The notes beneath the pieces were generated by a model that saw nothing but the letters and a program-made list of their open reading frames with translations, had not been told where the DNA came from and made no database searches. The position numbers were made by a program, and so were the translations under genes. From NCBI GenBank assembly GCA_944383905.1, contig CALWRI010000003.1, positions 1 to 48,844 on the forward strand: 48,844 nucleotides of DNA, read 5' to 3'. This document shows, piece after piece, positions 33,598 to 42,929 of this stretch. The stretch's first letter is position 1; each line of letters opens with the position of its first letter. The DNA comes from an uncultured Christensenellaceae bacterium. Its GTDB lineage: Bacteria; Bacillota; Clostridia; Christensenellales; UBA3700.

Positions 33598-34891
33598 CGT
33601 CGTAGGCGGAGGACTCGCGGGCTGCGAAGCGGCGTATCAACTCGCAAAGCGCGGCGTCGAAGTCGTGATGTACGAGATGCGCGGACAAAAGCAGACCCCT
33701 TGTCACAAGACGGACGGTCTTGCCGAACTCGTTTGCAGCAACAGCCTGAAAAGCGAAGCGGAAGATACTGCAAGCGGACTTCTCAAAGAGGAACTCCGTC
33801 TTCTGGACAGCCTTCTTTTGAGGTGTGCGCACGAGTGCAGAGTCCCTGCGGGAGGCGCGCTCGCGGTGGACAGAGAGGCTTTTTCCGACAGCGTGACAAA
33901 GGCGCTTTGCGCGTTTGACAATTTCAGGCTCGAGAGAAAGGAGATAACCTCTCTCGATTTCGACCATCCCGTAGTGATAGCCAGCGGACCGTTGACGTCG
34001 GACGCGCTTGCGCAGGCGATAGCGGAAAGGCTGGGAGCGCAATATCTGGGTTTTTACGACGCCGTCGCTCCGATAGTGGATGCGGACGGAATAGATACGG
34101 ACAGCGCCTTTTTCGCGACGAGGTACGACAAAGGCGATCCGACGGATTATCTCAACTGTCCTCTTACGAAAGAAGAATACGACGCTTTCGTGACGGAACT
34201 TGTCAACGCAAAGACGGCGCTTCTTCACGACTTTGACAAGAGAGACGTGTTTGAGGCTTGCATGCCCGTGGAGATAATGGCAAAAAGAGGCGCGGACACG
34301 TTGAGATACGGCCCCATGCGTCCCGTCGGGATAAGAGACAAAGAAGGCAAAAGGCCTTATGCGGTCGTCCAGCTCCGCAAGGAGAACGGACAGGGCACGA
34401 TGTACAACCTCGTCGGATTTCAGACCAATCTGACGTTTGGGGAGCAAAAACGCGTGTTTAGTATGATACCCGCATTGAAAAACGCGGAGTTTTTGCGTTA
34501 CGGGGTCATGCACCGCAACACTTTTATAAACGCCCCCCAACTTCTCACGCCGGGGTTTTTGCTCAAAACGGACGACAAGATCGCGTTTGCGGGGCAGATG
34601 ACGGGCGTCGAAGGATACGTCGAGAGCGTTGCGAGCGGGCTCGTCGCGGCATTGAACATCCACGCGGCGGCAACGGGCGGAGAGGAGATACTTTTCCCCG
34701 CGACGACGATATGCGGGCAGTTGCAGAGACATATAAGCACGAAGACGGAAGATTATCAACCGATGAACGCCAATTTCGGACTTCTTCCGCCGTTCGGAGA
34801 AAAGATAAGAGACAAAAAAATGCGCAAAGTCGCGTATTACAAACGCGGCAAGCAGGATATGGAGCGGTACGTCAGAGACCGCGGCATCTAA
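33587..34891 (+). CDS. trmFO: Methylenetetrahydrofolate-tRNA-(uracil-5-)-methyltransferase TrmFO
   Basis: 434 aa. The FAD-binding N-terminus [31 protein letters not shown], the central [20 protein letters not shown] and the [18 protein letters not shown] block are typical. It makes ribothymidine at position 54 of tRNA using 5,10-methylene-THF. The ATG lies inside topA (11-base overlap). Order topA-trmFO-hslV matches B. subtilis except that the recombinase gene codV (xerC-like) is missing between trmFO and hslV. Confidence 0.97.
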   Translation: MRIDVVGGGLAGCEAAYQLAKRGVEVVMYEMRGQKQTPCHKTDGLAELVCSNSLKSEAEDTASGLLKEELRLLDSLLLRCAHECRVPAGGALAVDREAFSDSVTKALCAFDNFRLERKEITSLDFDHPVVIASGPLTSDALAQAIAERLGAQYLGFYDAVAPIVDADGIDTDSAFFATRYDKGDPTDYLNCPLTKEEYDAFVTELVNAKTALLHDFDKRDVFEACMPVEIMAKRGADTLRYGPMRPVGIRDKEGKRPYAVVQLRKENGQGTMYNLVGFQTNLTFGEQKRVFSMIPALKNAEFLRYGVMHRNTFINAPQLLTPGFLLKTDDKIAFAGQMTGVEGYVESVASGLVAALNIHAAATGGEEILFPATTICGQLQRHISTKTEDYQPMNANFGLLPPFGEKIRDKKMRKVAYYKRGKQDMERYVRDRGI

Positions 34892-34904
34892 AAAGGAGGC
34901 TACT

Positions 34905-35444
34905 ATGAGCGTAGAATTGAGAGGCACCACTATATGCGCCGTGCGCAAGGACGGCAAGATCGCCGTTGCGGGCGACGGACAGGTGACCATGGGCGAAAGC
35001 GTTATCCTCAAGGGTACCGCAAAAAAGGTCAAGAGGATATACGACGACAAAGTCGTCATCGGCTTTGCGGGATCGGTATCCGACGCGTTCACTTTGAGCG
35101 AAAAGTTTGAAAAAATGTTGCAGAAATATTCGGGAAATCTGATGAGGAGTGCCGTAGAGCTTGCGGAACTGTGGCGCAACGACAAACTTCCCAGAAAGCT
35201 GGAAGCGATGATGATCGTCGCGGACAAAGACGAACTTTACATCGTGTCGGGCAGCGGCGACGTGATAGATCCCGACGGCGACGCCTGTTCGATAGGCTCG
35301 GGCGGCAACTATGCGCTCGCGGCGGCGAGGGCGTTGCTCAAAGAGACCGATCTTCCGGCAAAGGACATTGCGTACAAGGCGCTCAAAATAGCGAGCGAGC
35401 TGTGCGTATTCACCAACGACAACATCACGGTAGAGGAGGTGTGA
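34905..35444 (+). CDS. hslV: ATP-dependent protease subunit HslV (ClpQ)
   Basis: 179 aa. A short N-terminal extension (MSVELRG) precedes [19 protein letters not shown], so mature catalysis would start at T8 (or T9) after propeptide removal; B. subtilis ClpQ likewise has a short leader but a different nucleophile. [14 protein letters not shown] and [26 protein letters not shown] are typical. It forms the proteolytic core of HslUV. The start follows AAGGAGG, and hslU starts 1 base after its stop. Confidence 0.96.
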   Translation: MSVELRGTTICAVRKDGKIAVAGDGQVTMGESVILKGTAKKVKRIYDDKVVIGFAGSVSDAFTLSEKFEKMLQKYSGNLMRSAVELAELWRNDKLPRKLEAMMIVADKDELYIVSGSGDVIDPDGDACSIGSGGNYALAAARALLKETDLPAKDIAYKALKIASELCVFTNDNITVEEV

Positions 35445-35445
35445 A

Positions 35446-36756
35446 ATGGAAAAACTCACTCCCAAGCAGATAGTCAAAGAGCTTGACAGATACATTATCG
35501 GTCAGCAGAACGCGAAAAAAGCCGTAGCGGTAGCGCTTCGCAACCGTTACCGTCGCAGTCAGCTTCCTCCCGAGGTAAGCGAGGAGATAACCCCGAAAAA
35601 CATCATAATGCAGGGACCCACGGGCGTGGGCAAGACGGAGATAGCGAGACGTCTCGCAAAGCTCGTCAAGGCGCCTTTCGTAAAGGTCGAAGCGACAAAA
35701 TTTACGGAGGTCGGTTACGTCGGCAGAGACGTTGAATCCATGGTCCGCGATCTCGTCGAAGTGTCGGTCCGCCTCGTCCGCGACGAAATGATGAAGGACG
35801 TGGAGACAAAGGCAAAGGCGAGCGTTTACAACGTGCTTCTCAAAGCGGTTTTCCCGCTTCGCAAGAACGCGCATCCCGACAAGACGGACGAGGAAGCGAG
35901 AGAGGCGATCAGAAAGGAGCTTGAAAACGGAGAACTCGACGATCTCGTCATCGAGATAGAGCTGCCCGAAAGCAGCAAGCCGCAACAGCTTATGCCGGGC
36001 GGCGTCGAGATAAACATCGGCGACATAATGGGAGGGCTTATCCCCAAGCGCAAGAAGCTCAAAAAGGTGCCCGTGTCCCGCGCTTACTCCGTTCTTATGG
36101 AAGCGGAGGCGGACAGGCTTATCGATCAGGACAACGTCAATACGGAGGCTATACGCCGTGCGGAAAACGAGGGTATAATCTTCATCGACGAAATGGACAA
36201 GATCGCCGGCAAAGGCAACAGCAACGGTCCCGACGTCTCGAGAGAAGGCGTACAGAGAGATATTCTGCCGATAGTCGAAGGCTGCACTGTCAACACCAAG
36301 TACGGGCAGATCAAGACGGATTATATACTCTTCATAGCGGCGGGCGCTTTTCACATTTCGTCCGTGTCCGACCTTATTCCGGAACTTCAGGGAAGATTTC
36401 CGATCAACGTAAAACTCGACAGCCTGACCGAAGACGATTTCGTCGAGATACTGACAAAGACGGACAACGCGATACTGAGGCAGTACGAAGAACTGCTCAA
36501 AGTGGATAAAGTTTTGCTGGAATTCACCGACGAGGCAATCAGGGAGATAGCTTCGGTCGCGGCGGCGGAAAACGAAAACAGCGAGAATATAGGCGCGAGA
36601 AGACTGCACACGATCATGGAGAGTCTTTTGGACGACATCTCCTACAACGCGGGCAATCTGGACAGCGAAGTCACTGTGAGAATCGACAAAAAATATGTGC
36701 TTGAACACCTCGACAAGACGATAAAAACGCTCAATCTGCGCAAATACGTTCTTTGA
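35446..36756 (+). CDS. hslU: ATP-dependent protease ATPase subunit HslU (ClpY)
   Basis: 436 aa. MEKLTPKQIVKELDRYIIGQ, Walker A GPTGVGKTEIARRLA (57-64), FTEVGYVGRDVESMVRDL with the pore loop GYVG, the I domain, Walker B GIIFIDEMDKIAGK and sensor residues near NIGARRLHTIME are all present. HslU unfolds substrates for HslV. codY, which follows clpY in B. subtilis, is absent; hisS comes next after 20 bases. Confidence 0.97.
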   Translation: MEKLTPKQIVKELDRYIIGQQNAKKAVAVALRNRYRRSQLPPEVSEEITPKNIIMQGPTGVGKTEIARRLAKLVKAPFVKVEATKFTEVGYVGRDVESMVRDLVEVSVRLVRDEMMKDVETKAKASVYNVLLKAVFPLRKNAHPDKTDEEAREAIRKELENGELDDLVIEIELPESSKPQQLMPGGVEINIGDIMGGLIPKRKKLKKVPVSRAYSVLMEAEADRLIDQDNVNTEAIRRAENEGIIFIDEMDKIAGKGNSNGPDVSREGVQRDILPIVEGCTVNTKYGQIKTDYILFIAAGAFHISSVSDLIPELQGRFPINVKLDSLTEDDFVEILTKTDNAILRQYEELLKVDKVLLEFTDEAIREIASVAAAENENSENIGARRLHTIMESLLDDISYNAGNLDSEVTVRIDKKYVLEHLDKTIKTLNLRKYVL

Positions 36757-36776
36757 GAGAAGAGGAAGGAAAAATC

Positions 36777-38039
36777 ATGATAAACATACCAAAAGGTACA
36801 AAGGACGTACTCCCGCAGGAGTCGTACAAATGGCATTACGTCGAAAACCTCGCGCGTCAGACCGCGAGGGACTTTTGCGCGAGCGAGATCCGCACTCCGA
36901 CATTCGAGCATACGGAGCTTTTCCTGCGCGGAGTCGGAGACACGACCGACATCGTCAACAAGGAGATGTACACGTTTGAGGACAAGGGCGGCAGGAGCAT
37001 AACCCTGAAGCCGGAAGGCACGGCGGGCGTCGCGCGCGCGTTTATTGAGAATTCGCTTTACGCGGGCGTTCAGCCGACCAAGATGTATTACATCACCCCC
37101 GTGTTTCGTTACGAGAGACCGCAGGCGGGCAGACTGCGCGAACATCACCAGTTCGGCGTCGAATATTACGGCAGCGACAGCCCGTACGCGGACGTCGAGG
37201 TCATGATGATCGCCAAGACGTTTTTCGACCGCCTCGGGATAAAGAACCTCAAACTCAATATCAACAGCATAGGTTGCAGGGAGTGCCGCAAAAACTACAA
37301 CGAAGCGCTCAAGGAATATCTGCGTTCCAAACTCGACAAGATGTGCCCGACCTGCCGCGAGAGATTTGACAAAAACCCGCTTCGCATACTCGACTGCAAA
37401 GAAGAGGGATGCAAGGCGATAACCGCGGGCGCACCCGTGATCCTCGACTATCTCTGCGACGACTGCCGCGAGCACCACGAGAGCGTATGCAAGCAGCTTT
37501 CGCTCCTTGGGATAAACTATGAAGTCAATCCGCATATAGTCAGAGGTCTTGACTATTACACCCGCACGGTGTTCGAATTCATTTCGTCGGACATCGGCGC
37601 GCAGGGTACCGTCAGCGGCGGAGGAAGATACAACGATCTGATCGAGGACGTCGGAGGCAAGCCTTGTCCGGCCGTCGGATTCGGCATGGGTCTCGAAAGA
37701 CTCATATTGACCATGGAAGCGCTCGGACTGCCTTTCGGAGCATCCGAAGCGCCCGACGTGTACGTCGCCCCGCTCTGCGACGAAGCGAGGGACGAAGCGA
37801 TGCTCGTGTCTTCGGCGTTGAGAAGCGCAGGCATATCCTGCGATACCGACCTCGTCGGCAGGAGCTTCAAGGCTCAACTCAAATACGTCAACAAGACGGG
37901 CGCGAAGTATATGATCGTGATAGGCACCGACGAAATGGCAAGCGGCGTATACCAGGTCAAGAATATGCTTTCGGGCAGCAGCGAGCAGGTCAGCAAGGCA
38001 GATCTCGCGGCGTATCTCAATCACGCGAAACAACTTTAA
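36777..38039 (+). CDS. hisS: Histidyl-tRNA synthetase
   Basis: 420 aa from the ATG at 36777, which follows GAGGAAGGA; an in-frame start at 36753 would lie inside hslU and is less likely. Class II motifs: motif 1 EIRTPTFEHTELF, motif 2 YITPVFRYERPQAGRLREHH, the HisA motif RGLDYYTRTVFEF, and motif 3 GFGMGLERL. A C-terminal anticodon-binding domain follows. No T-box leader is visible; expression seems to follow from the upstream genes. Confidence 0.97.
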   Translation: MINIPKGTKDVLPQESYKWHYVENLARQTARDFCASEIRTPTFEHTELFLRGVGDTTDIVNKEMYTFEDKGGRSITLKPEGTAGVARAFIENSLYAGVQPTKMYYITPVFRYERPQAGRLREHHQFGVEYYGSDSPYADVEVMMIAKTFFDRLGIKNLKLNINSIGCRECRKNYNEALKEYLRSKLDKMCPTCRERFDKNPLRILDCKEEGCKAITAGAPVILDYLCDDCREHHESVCKQLSLLGINYEVNPHIVRGLDYYTRTVFEFISSDIGAQGTVSGGGRYNDLIEDVGGKPCPAVGFGMGLERLILTMEALGLPFGASEAPDVYVAPLCDEARDEAMLVSSALRSAGISCDTDLVGRSFKAQLKYVNKTGAKYMIVIGTDEMASGVYQVKNMLSGSSEQVSKADLAAYLNHAKQL

Positions 38040-38068
38040 TATAATATACGGCAACGGAGAAGAAGTAA

Positions 38069-39865
38069 ATGGTAGACTTTCTTAATGGAGCAAAACGCAC
38101 TAAAATGTGCGGAGAATACAGGGCAAGCGACATAGGCAGCCGCGTTACGGTCATGGGCTTCGTCGCGAAATACCGCAATCTCGGCAACCTGATGTTCATC
38201 AACGTCAGAGACAGGACGGGCGTAGTCCAGGTCGCTTTCGACGACAACGTGGACAAGTCGGTTTTCGAAAAGGCATCGACGGTCAGAAACGAGTTTGTGA
38301 TATGCGCAAGCGGCGTCGTCAGAAGCCGCGGAGGAAACGTCAACGCGAATATGCCCACGGGTGAAATCGAGATACTTGCGGACGATATCAAGATATTGTC
38401 GGAGGCGGAAACGACCCCGTTCGTAATAGCGGAAAACGCAAAAGTCGGAGAAACTCTGCGCCTCAAATACCGCTATCTCGACCTGCGCCGTCAGTCGCTT
38501 CAGAACATTCTCATAATGAGAGACAAGGTTTCGAGGACTTTGCGCAATTACCTTTCCGACAACGGATTCCTTGAGATAGAGACCCCGTTCCTCGGCAAAT
38601 CCACGCCCGAAGGCGCGCGCGACTATCTCGTTCCCAGTCGTATCCACCACGGAGAATTTTACGCTCTGCCGCAGTCTCCGCAGATATACAAACAGCTTCT
38701 GATGATCGCGGGCATGGACAGGTACTATCAGATAGCCCGTTGCTTCCGCGACGAGGATCTGCGAGCAAACCGTCAGCCCGAGTTTTCGCAGGTCGACCTC
38801 GAGATGTCTTACGTCGAGAGGAGCGAGGACGTCATGGAGATAGCCGAAGGCGCGATCAAAAAGGTGTTTTCCGAGTGCCTCGGCATGAAATTCGACAAAC
38901 CTTTCCGTCGTATTCCTTACGAGGAAGCTATGCGCCGCTGGGGAAGCGACAAGCCGGATACGCGTTACGATCTCGAGATACACGATCTTGCGGACGCGGT
39001 AAAAGGATGCGGTTTCTCCGTGTTTGAAAACGCGCTCGCAGCGGGCGGCAGCGTCAGGGGCATAAACGCAAAAGGCCTTTGCAAGTCGATGACGAGAAAG
39101 GACGTCGACGCCTGCGCGGATTATGCAAAGAGCTGCGGCGCGAAAGGGCTCGCTTACGCGATGCTCAAAGAGGACGGTTCGGTGACTTCGTCCTTCTTCA
39201 AGTTCCTCAACGAAGAACAGATAAAGGCTGTCTGCGGGGCGCTCGACGCAAAGGCTGGAGACGTGATCTTCGTCGTCGCCGATGCAAGTTATATGACCAC
39301 GGTCACGACGCTGGGTTCGCTGCGTTGCTATCTTGCGGAAAAATATTCGCTTTACGACAAAAAGGTTTTCGATTTTCTGTGGGTCGTCGATTTCCCGCTC
39401 CTCGAGTATTCGGAGGAGGAAGGGAGATACGTCGCGGTACACCATCCGTTCACCGCGGCTAAACCCGAAGACGTGCCCCTTCTCGATACCGATCCGCTCA
39501 AAGTGCGTTCCAACGCTTACGACATCGTCATCAACGGTCAGGAGGCGGGCGGCGGCAGCATAAGGATCCACGATCCGCGTATGCAGGAAAAGATATTCTC
39601 GCTGCTCGGTCTCACGCAAGAGGAGATAGAGGCGAAATTCGGCTTCTTCGTCGAGGCGTTCAGATACGGCGCGCCTCCGCACGGCGGACTTGCGTTCGGT
39701 CTCGACAGGCTGGTCATGATCGTCTGCGGCACTGACAACATAAAGGACGTCATTGCGTTCCCCAAGGTGCAGAACGCTTCCTGTCTCATGACGGGAGCGC
39801 CGTCCGAAGTGGAAGGCAAACAGCTCGAAGAACTCGCGCTCGTCTGCAAGCAGGATAAAGAGTGA
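38069..39865 (+). CDS. aspS: Aspartyl-tRNA synthetase (bacterial type with GAD domain)
   Basis: 598 aa. An OB-fold anticodon domain (VTVMGFVAKYRNLGNLMFIN), class II catalytic core with FLEIETPFLGKSTPEGARDY, RCFRDEDLRANRQPEF and GLAFGLDRLVM, and the bacterial GAD insertion around residues 285-420. The start follows GGAGAAGAAG, 29 bases after hisS. The hisS-aspS pairing is common in Bacillota. The last 4 bases overlap the GTG start of tcdA. Whether it also charges tRNA-Asn cannot be told from sequence alone. Confidence 0.97.
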   Translation: MVDFLNGAKRTKMCGEYRASDIGSRVTVMGFVAKYRNLGNLMFINVRDRTGVVQVAFDDNVDKSVFEKASTVRNEFVICASGVVRSRGGNVNANMPTGEIEILADDIKILSEAETTPFVIAENAKVGETLRLKYRYLDLRRQSLQNILIMRDKVSRTLRNYLSDNGFLEIETPFLGKSTPEGARDYLVPSRIHHGEFYALPQSPQIYKQLLMIAGMDRYYQIARCFRDEDLRANRQPEFSQVDLEMSYVERSEDVMEIAEGAIKKVFSECLGMKFDKPFRRIPYEEAMRRWGSDKPDTRYDLEIHDLADAVKGCGFSVFENALAAGGSVRGINAKGLCKSMTRKDVDACADYAKSCGAKGLAYAMLKEDGSVTSSFFKFLNEEQIKAVCGALDAKAGDVIFVVADASYMTTVTTLGSLRCYLAEKYSLYDKKVFDFLWVVDFPLLEYSEEEGRYVAVHHPFTAAKPEDVPLLDTDPLKVRSNAYDIVINGQEAGGGSIRIHDPRMQEKIFSLLGLTQEEIEAKFGFFVEAFRYGAPPHGGLAFGLDRLVMIVCGTDNIKDVIAFPKVQNASCLMTGAPSEVEGKQLEELALVCKQDKE

Positions 39866-40575
39866 AAGCGGCGGCAAAATCGCGCACGGTCGCGCTTCTC
39901 GGCGACGACGCGGTGACGAAACTCGAAAATTCATGCGTGGCGGTCGTCGGGCTCGGCGGAGTCGGCGGGCACGTCGTCGAAATGCTCGCACGCGCGGGCG
40001 TGGGCAAGCTCGTCCTTATAGATTGCGACGAGGTCGAGGAGAGCAATCTCAACAGGCAGATAATCGCAACGACCGCTACTCTCGGTATGCCCAAGGCGGA
40101 AGCGGCGAAAAAGCGGGTGCTTGAGATAAATCCGCTCGCGGACGTCGTTGCGCTCAACGCGCGTTTTTGTGCGGCAGACGCGGAAAAACTCATTTGCGAA
40201 GAGGTGGATTATATCGCAGATTGCATAGACAGCATTCAGGATAAAGTCTCGCTCGTTTGCTTTGCAAAAGAGAGGGGAATACCTGTGATAAGCGCCTGCG
40301 GCGCGGGCAACAGAAGCGCTCTTTGCGACTTTGAGATATGCGACGTTTACAAGACGCAGTACGATCCTCTCGCGAGAAAATTGCGCTCCTTGCTCAAAAA
40401 GGCGGGAGTCAGGAAGCTGGACGTCTGTTATACGAAGGAGCTTCCGCAAAAGACGGCGGGAGTGGCAAGCGTTCCTTACAATCCCGCAGCGTGCGGCATA
40501 AAGATGGGCGGATATATCGTGCTTGCCCTTATAAACCGCATACATATCGGCAAAAATAAGACTGAAAACGTATAA
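39862..40575 (+). CDS. tcdA: tRNA threonylcarbamoyladenosine dehydratase (TcdA/CsdL, E1-like)
   Basis: 237 aa. E1/ThiF-like ATP binding VAVVGLGGVGGHVVEMLARAG, VLIDCDEVEESNLNRQI and YIADCIDSIQDKVSL are in order. TcdA cyclises t6A to ct6A in tRNAs reading ANN codons. The start is GTG at 39862 (overlap GTGA with aspS). trxA follows after 16 bases. Confidence 0.92.
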   Translation: MKAAAKSRTVALLGDDAVTKLENSCVAVVGLGGVGGHVVEMLARAGVGKLVLIDCDEVEESNLNRQIIATTATLGMPKAEAAKKRVLEINPLADVVALNARFCAADAEKLICEEVDYIADCIDSIQDKVSLVCFAKERGIPVISACGAGNRSALCDFEICDVYKTQYDPLARKLRSLLKKAGVRKLDVCYTKELPQKTAGVASVPYNPAACGIKMGGYIVLALINRIHIGKNKTENV

Positions 40576-40591
40576 AAAAGGAGAATTGATA

Positions 40592-40906
40592 ATGAGTGAA
40601 TTCGTAAAAGAGATAAACGGCGCGGAGCTGAAAGAGATCATTGCAAAAAACGACAAAGTCCTCGTGGACTTCTTTGCGACCTGGTGCGGTCCGTGCAAGA
40701 TGCTTGCGCCCGTTCTCGACAAAGTCGCGGCAAAGACGGAGGGCGTCGCGTTCGTCAAAGTGGATATAGATAAAAACGTCGACGCGGCAAGCGAATTCGG
40801 CGTTCAGGTGATACCCACCCTCGTGCTCGTCGAAAAGGGCGAAGAAAAGGCGAGAGAGAGGGGCTTCGTGCCCGAAAGCGCGCTCGAAGAGTTCGTCAGA
40901 CAGTGA
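40592..40906 (+). CDS. trxA: Thioredoxin
   Basis: 104 aa from the ATG at 40592 with AAAAAGGAG 9 bases upstream; a TTG two codons earlier is less likely. The active site is W31-C32-G33-P34-C35 in [15 protein letters not shown], and the cis-Pro is in [15 protein letters not shown]. It reduces protein disulfides. Confidence 0.96.
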   Translation: MSEFVKEINGAELKEIIAKNDKVLVDFFATWCGPCKMLAPVLDKVAAKTEGVAFVKVDIDKNVDAASEFGVQVIPTLVLVEKGEEKARERGFVPESALEEFVRQ

Positions 40907-40951
40907 CGAAAGCGGAATAAGCCGCGCGTTATCGGGCAAAAAAGTGCGAAA

Positions 40952-40973
40952 AACGTCGCTTTACGGCGGCGTT
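40952..40973 (+). terminator. Possible weak terminator after trxA
   Basis: 8-bp stem AACGTCGC / GCGGCGTT (one T-G pair), loop TTTACG, but only short T-runs (ATCGTTTGCCTTTT) follow. Confidence 0.35.
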
Positions 40974-40978
40974 ATCGT

Positions 40979-41007
40979 TTGCCTTTTGTACGCGCGTGTA
41001 GTATACT
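40979..41007 (+). promoter_or_regulatory. Promoter of glyA
   Basis: TTGCCT (40979-40984), 17 bases, TATACT (41002-41007), GTAG before the -10. The predicted start is near 41014. The whole -35 to -10 stretch resembles the hydratase promoter at 4595. Confidence 0.6.
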
Positions 41008-41042
41008 TGAAATATAATAATTTTAACTACCAAGGAGTTATT

Positions 41043-42296
41043 ATGATAGACCTCAAAACAATCAAGGAAGCCGACGTCGAGCTTTACGAAGCCCTCGAGG
41101 CGGAACTCAAAAGACAACAGGGAAATATCGAACTTATCGCAAGCGAAAATATAGTTTCTCCCGCAGTGCTCGCGGCGGCAGGCACGCACCTGACCAACAA
41201 GTATGCGGAAGGTTATCCTGCAAAGAGGTATTACGGCGGTTGTCAATATGTAGACGTGGCGGAAAAACTCGCTATCGAAAGAGCGAAAGAGCTGTTCGGA
41301 GCGGAATATGCCAACGTACAGCCTCACTGCGGCGCAAGCGCGAACCTCGCGGTATTCTTCGCGCTCCTTCAGCCGGGCGACACGGTACTCAGCATGAGCC
41401 TTGCACACGGCGGACATCTGAGCCACGGCAGCCCCGTAAACATCAGCGGCAAATACTTCAATATCGTTCCTTATTTCGTCGACGAAAAGACGAGCCTCAT
41501 TGATTACGACGAGGTCGAAAGGCTTGCGGTCGAGCACAAACCCAAGCTCATCCTTGCAGGCGCAAGCGCTTATCCGAGGATCATTGACTTCAAGAGATTC
41601 AGAGAGATCGCGGACAAGGTCGGCGCATACCTCATGGTGGATATGGCTCACATCGCGGGTCTCGTCGCGGCAGGTTGCCATCCCAGCCCCGTACCTTACG
41701 CTCACGTCGTCACGACGACCACTCACAAGACTCTCAGAGGTCCGAGAGGCGGTCTCATCCTCTGCAAGGAAGAACTCGGCAAGCAGATAGACAAGGCGAT
41801 CTTCCCCGGCACGCAGGGCGGTCCTCTCATGCACATCATTGCGGCTAAGGCGGTGGCGTTCAAAGAGGCTATGAGCGACGACTTCAAGAAATATCAGCAG
41901 CAGATAGTCAAAAACGCGAAGAAACTCGCCAACGAGCTCATCGAAAGAGGCGTCAGCCTCGTATCCGGCGGCACCGACAACCACCTTATGCTCATCGATC
42001 TGACGAGCAAGGGCAAGACGGGCAAGGAGATCGAAGCGCTCCTCGATATGGCGCATATCACCGCCAACAAGAACGCGATCCCGTTCGACAAGCAGACCCC
42101 GTTCGTAACGAGCGGCATCAGAGTCGGCACCCCCGCTGTCACTTCGAGAGGAATGAAAGAGGACGACATGGTTATAATAGCGGAGTGCATCGCAGACATC
42201 ATCGACAACGGCGAAGCGGCTGTCGAAAGGTGTTCCGCAAAAGTGACGGCTCTCTGCGAGAAATATCCGATATACGCAAACGACGTCATCAGATAA
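41043..42296 (+). CDS. glyA: Serine hydroxymethyltransferase
   Basis: 417 aa from the ATG at 41043, with AAGGAG 5 bases upstream; the open frame upstream to 40944 crosses the promoter. [51 protein letters not shown] and the PLP lysine in [14 protein letters not shown] are diagnostic. It makes glycine and 5,10-methylene-THF from serine, feeding folate users such as trmFO. It is monocistronic by its promoter and terminator. Confidence 0.97.
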   Translation: MIDLKTIKEADVELYEALEAELKRQQGNIELIASENIVSPAVLAAAGTHLTNKYAEGYPAKRYYGGCQYVDVAEKLAIERAKELFGAEYANVQPHCGASANLAVFFALLQPGDTVLSMSLAHGGHLSHGSPVNISGKYFNIVPYFVDEKTSLIDYDEVERLAVEHKPKLILAGASAYPRIIDFKRFREIADKVGAYLMVDMAHIAGLVAAGCHPSPVPYAHVVTTTTHKTLRGPRGGLILCKEELGKQIDKAIFPGTQGGPLMHIIAAKAVAFKEAMSDDFKKYQQQIVKNAKKLANELIERGVSLVSGGTDNHLMLIDLTSKGKTGKEIEALLDMAHITANKNAIPFDKQTPFVTSGIRVGTPAVTSRGMKEDDMVIIAECIADIIDNGEAAVERCSAKVTALCEKYPIYANDVIR

Positions 42297-42326
42297 GGTA
42301 TTCTTATCAGTATAATAACTGCGAAA

Positions 42327-42357
42327 AAGAACGGGCGGAAACGTCCGTTCTTTTTTT
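42327..42357 (+). terminator. Intrinsic terminator after glyA
   Basis: 11-bp stem AAGAACGGGCG / CGTCCGTTCTT (one G-T pair), GAAA tetraloop, T-run to 42357. Confidence 0.93.
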
Positions 42358-42471
42358 CGTTCACGCTGCAAAAAAACGGCGGAAAAGCGCGGAACAAAAG
42401 ACGGATCGTTCAGTCTTCATCGCGAAAAAAGGGATATGGGAAAATATTTTTGTTTAACGGGCATTAATCGT

Positions 42472-42500
42472 TTGACAGTTTGAGATAATAATAGTAAGAT
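42472..42500 (+). promoter_or_regulatory. Promoter of iscR-nifS-nifU
   Basis: TTGACA (42472-42477), 17 bases, TAAGAT (42495-42500). Predicted start near 42507, inside the candidate operator. Confidence 0.65.
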
Positions 42501-42524
42501 AATACCCAGGAATTTGATAGGGAT
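42500..42524 (+). promoter_or_regulatory. Candidate Rrf2/IscR-type operator at the iscR start
   Basis: TAATACCCAGGAATT (from 42500) with a following GGGAT (42520-42524), imperfectly symmetric (ACCC...GGGAT). It overlaps the predicted transcription start and the weak GGGA ribosome binding site of the regulator. TAAT-x-C and GGAATT resemble CymR-like Rrf2 sites. The match is loose. Confidence 0.35.
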
Positions 42525-42529
42525 TAAAA

Positions 42530-42928
42530 ATGAAACTGTCGTCAAAAGGAAGATACGGACTCAAAGCTATGTGCGAACTCGCCAAGCATTACGGAGAAGG
42601 GGCGCTGTCTCTGCCGTACATCGCGGGAGAGACGTCTTTGAGCGAGAAATATCTCGAGCAGTTGCTTTCCGTACTTAAAAAGGACAATCTGATAGACGCG
42701 ACGCGCGGCGCAAACGGCGGATACTTTCTCAAACGTCCGCCCGAAGAGATAAGCGTCGGAGAGATTTTGAGGAGTCTCGAAAACGGGCTCGAGATCGTCG
42801 ACTGTCTGTCGGGAGACTGCCGCAACAAGGCGACGTGCCATACCTACGGAGTATGGGCAAAACTCTATCGCGAAATAAACAAATGCCTGGACGGTATCAG
42901 CCTCAAGGAGCTGGTAGAGGGAGAATAA
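42530..42928 (+). CDS. Rrf2-family transcriptional regulator, IscR-like
   Basis: 132 aa. A winged helix-turn-helix starts MKLSSKGRYGLKAMCELA; RGANGGYFLKRPPEEI forms the wing. Three cysteines C92, C97 and C103 (DCLSGDC, then RNKATCHTYG) can hold an iron-sulfur cluster; E. coli IscR uses C92, C98, C104. With nifS and nifU directly downstream, it most likely senses Fe-S status and controls its own operon. CymR-like cysteine sensing is a less likely alternative, because the cysteine triad is present. nifS starts 1 base after its stop. Confidence 0.9.
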   Translation: MKLSSKGRYGLKAMCELAKHYGEGALSLPYIAGETSLSEKYLEQLLSVLKKDNLIDATRGANGGYFLKRPPEEISVGEILRSLENGLEIVDCLSGDCRNKATCHTYGVWAKLYREINKCLDGISLKELVEGE

Positions 42929-42929
42929 A

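Noticed and set aside
36753..36776. Upstream start for hisS adding eight residues
   Set aside because: Lies inside hslU and before the GAGGAAGGA binding site that serves the ATG at 36777.
38036..39991. 651-aa frame on the minus strand opposite aspS
   Set aside because: Antisense shadow of aspartyl-tRNA synthetase.
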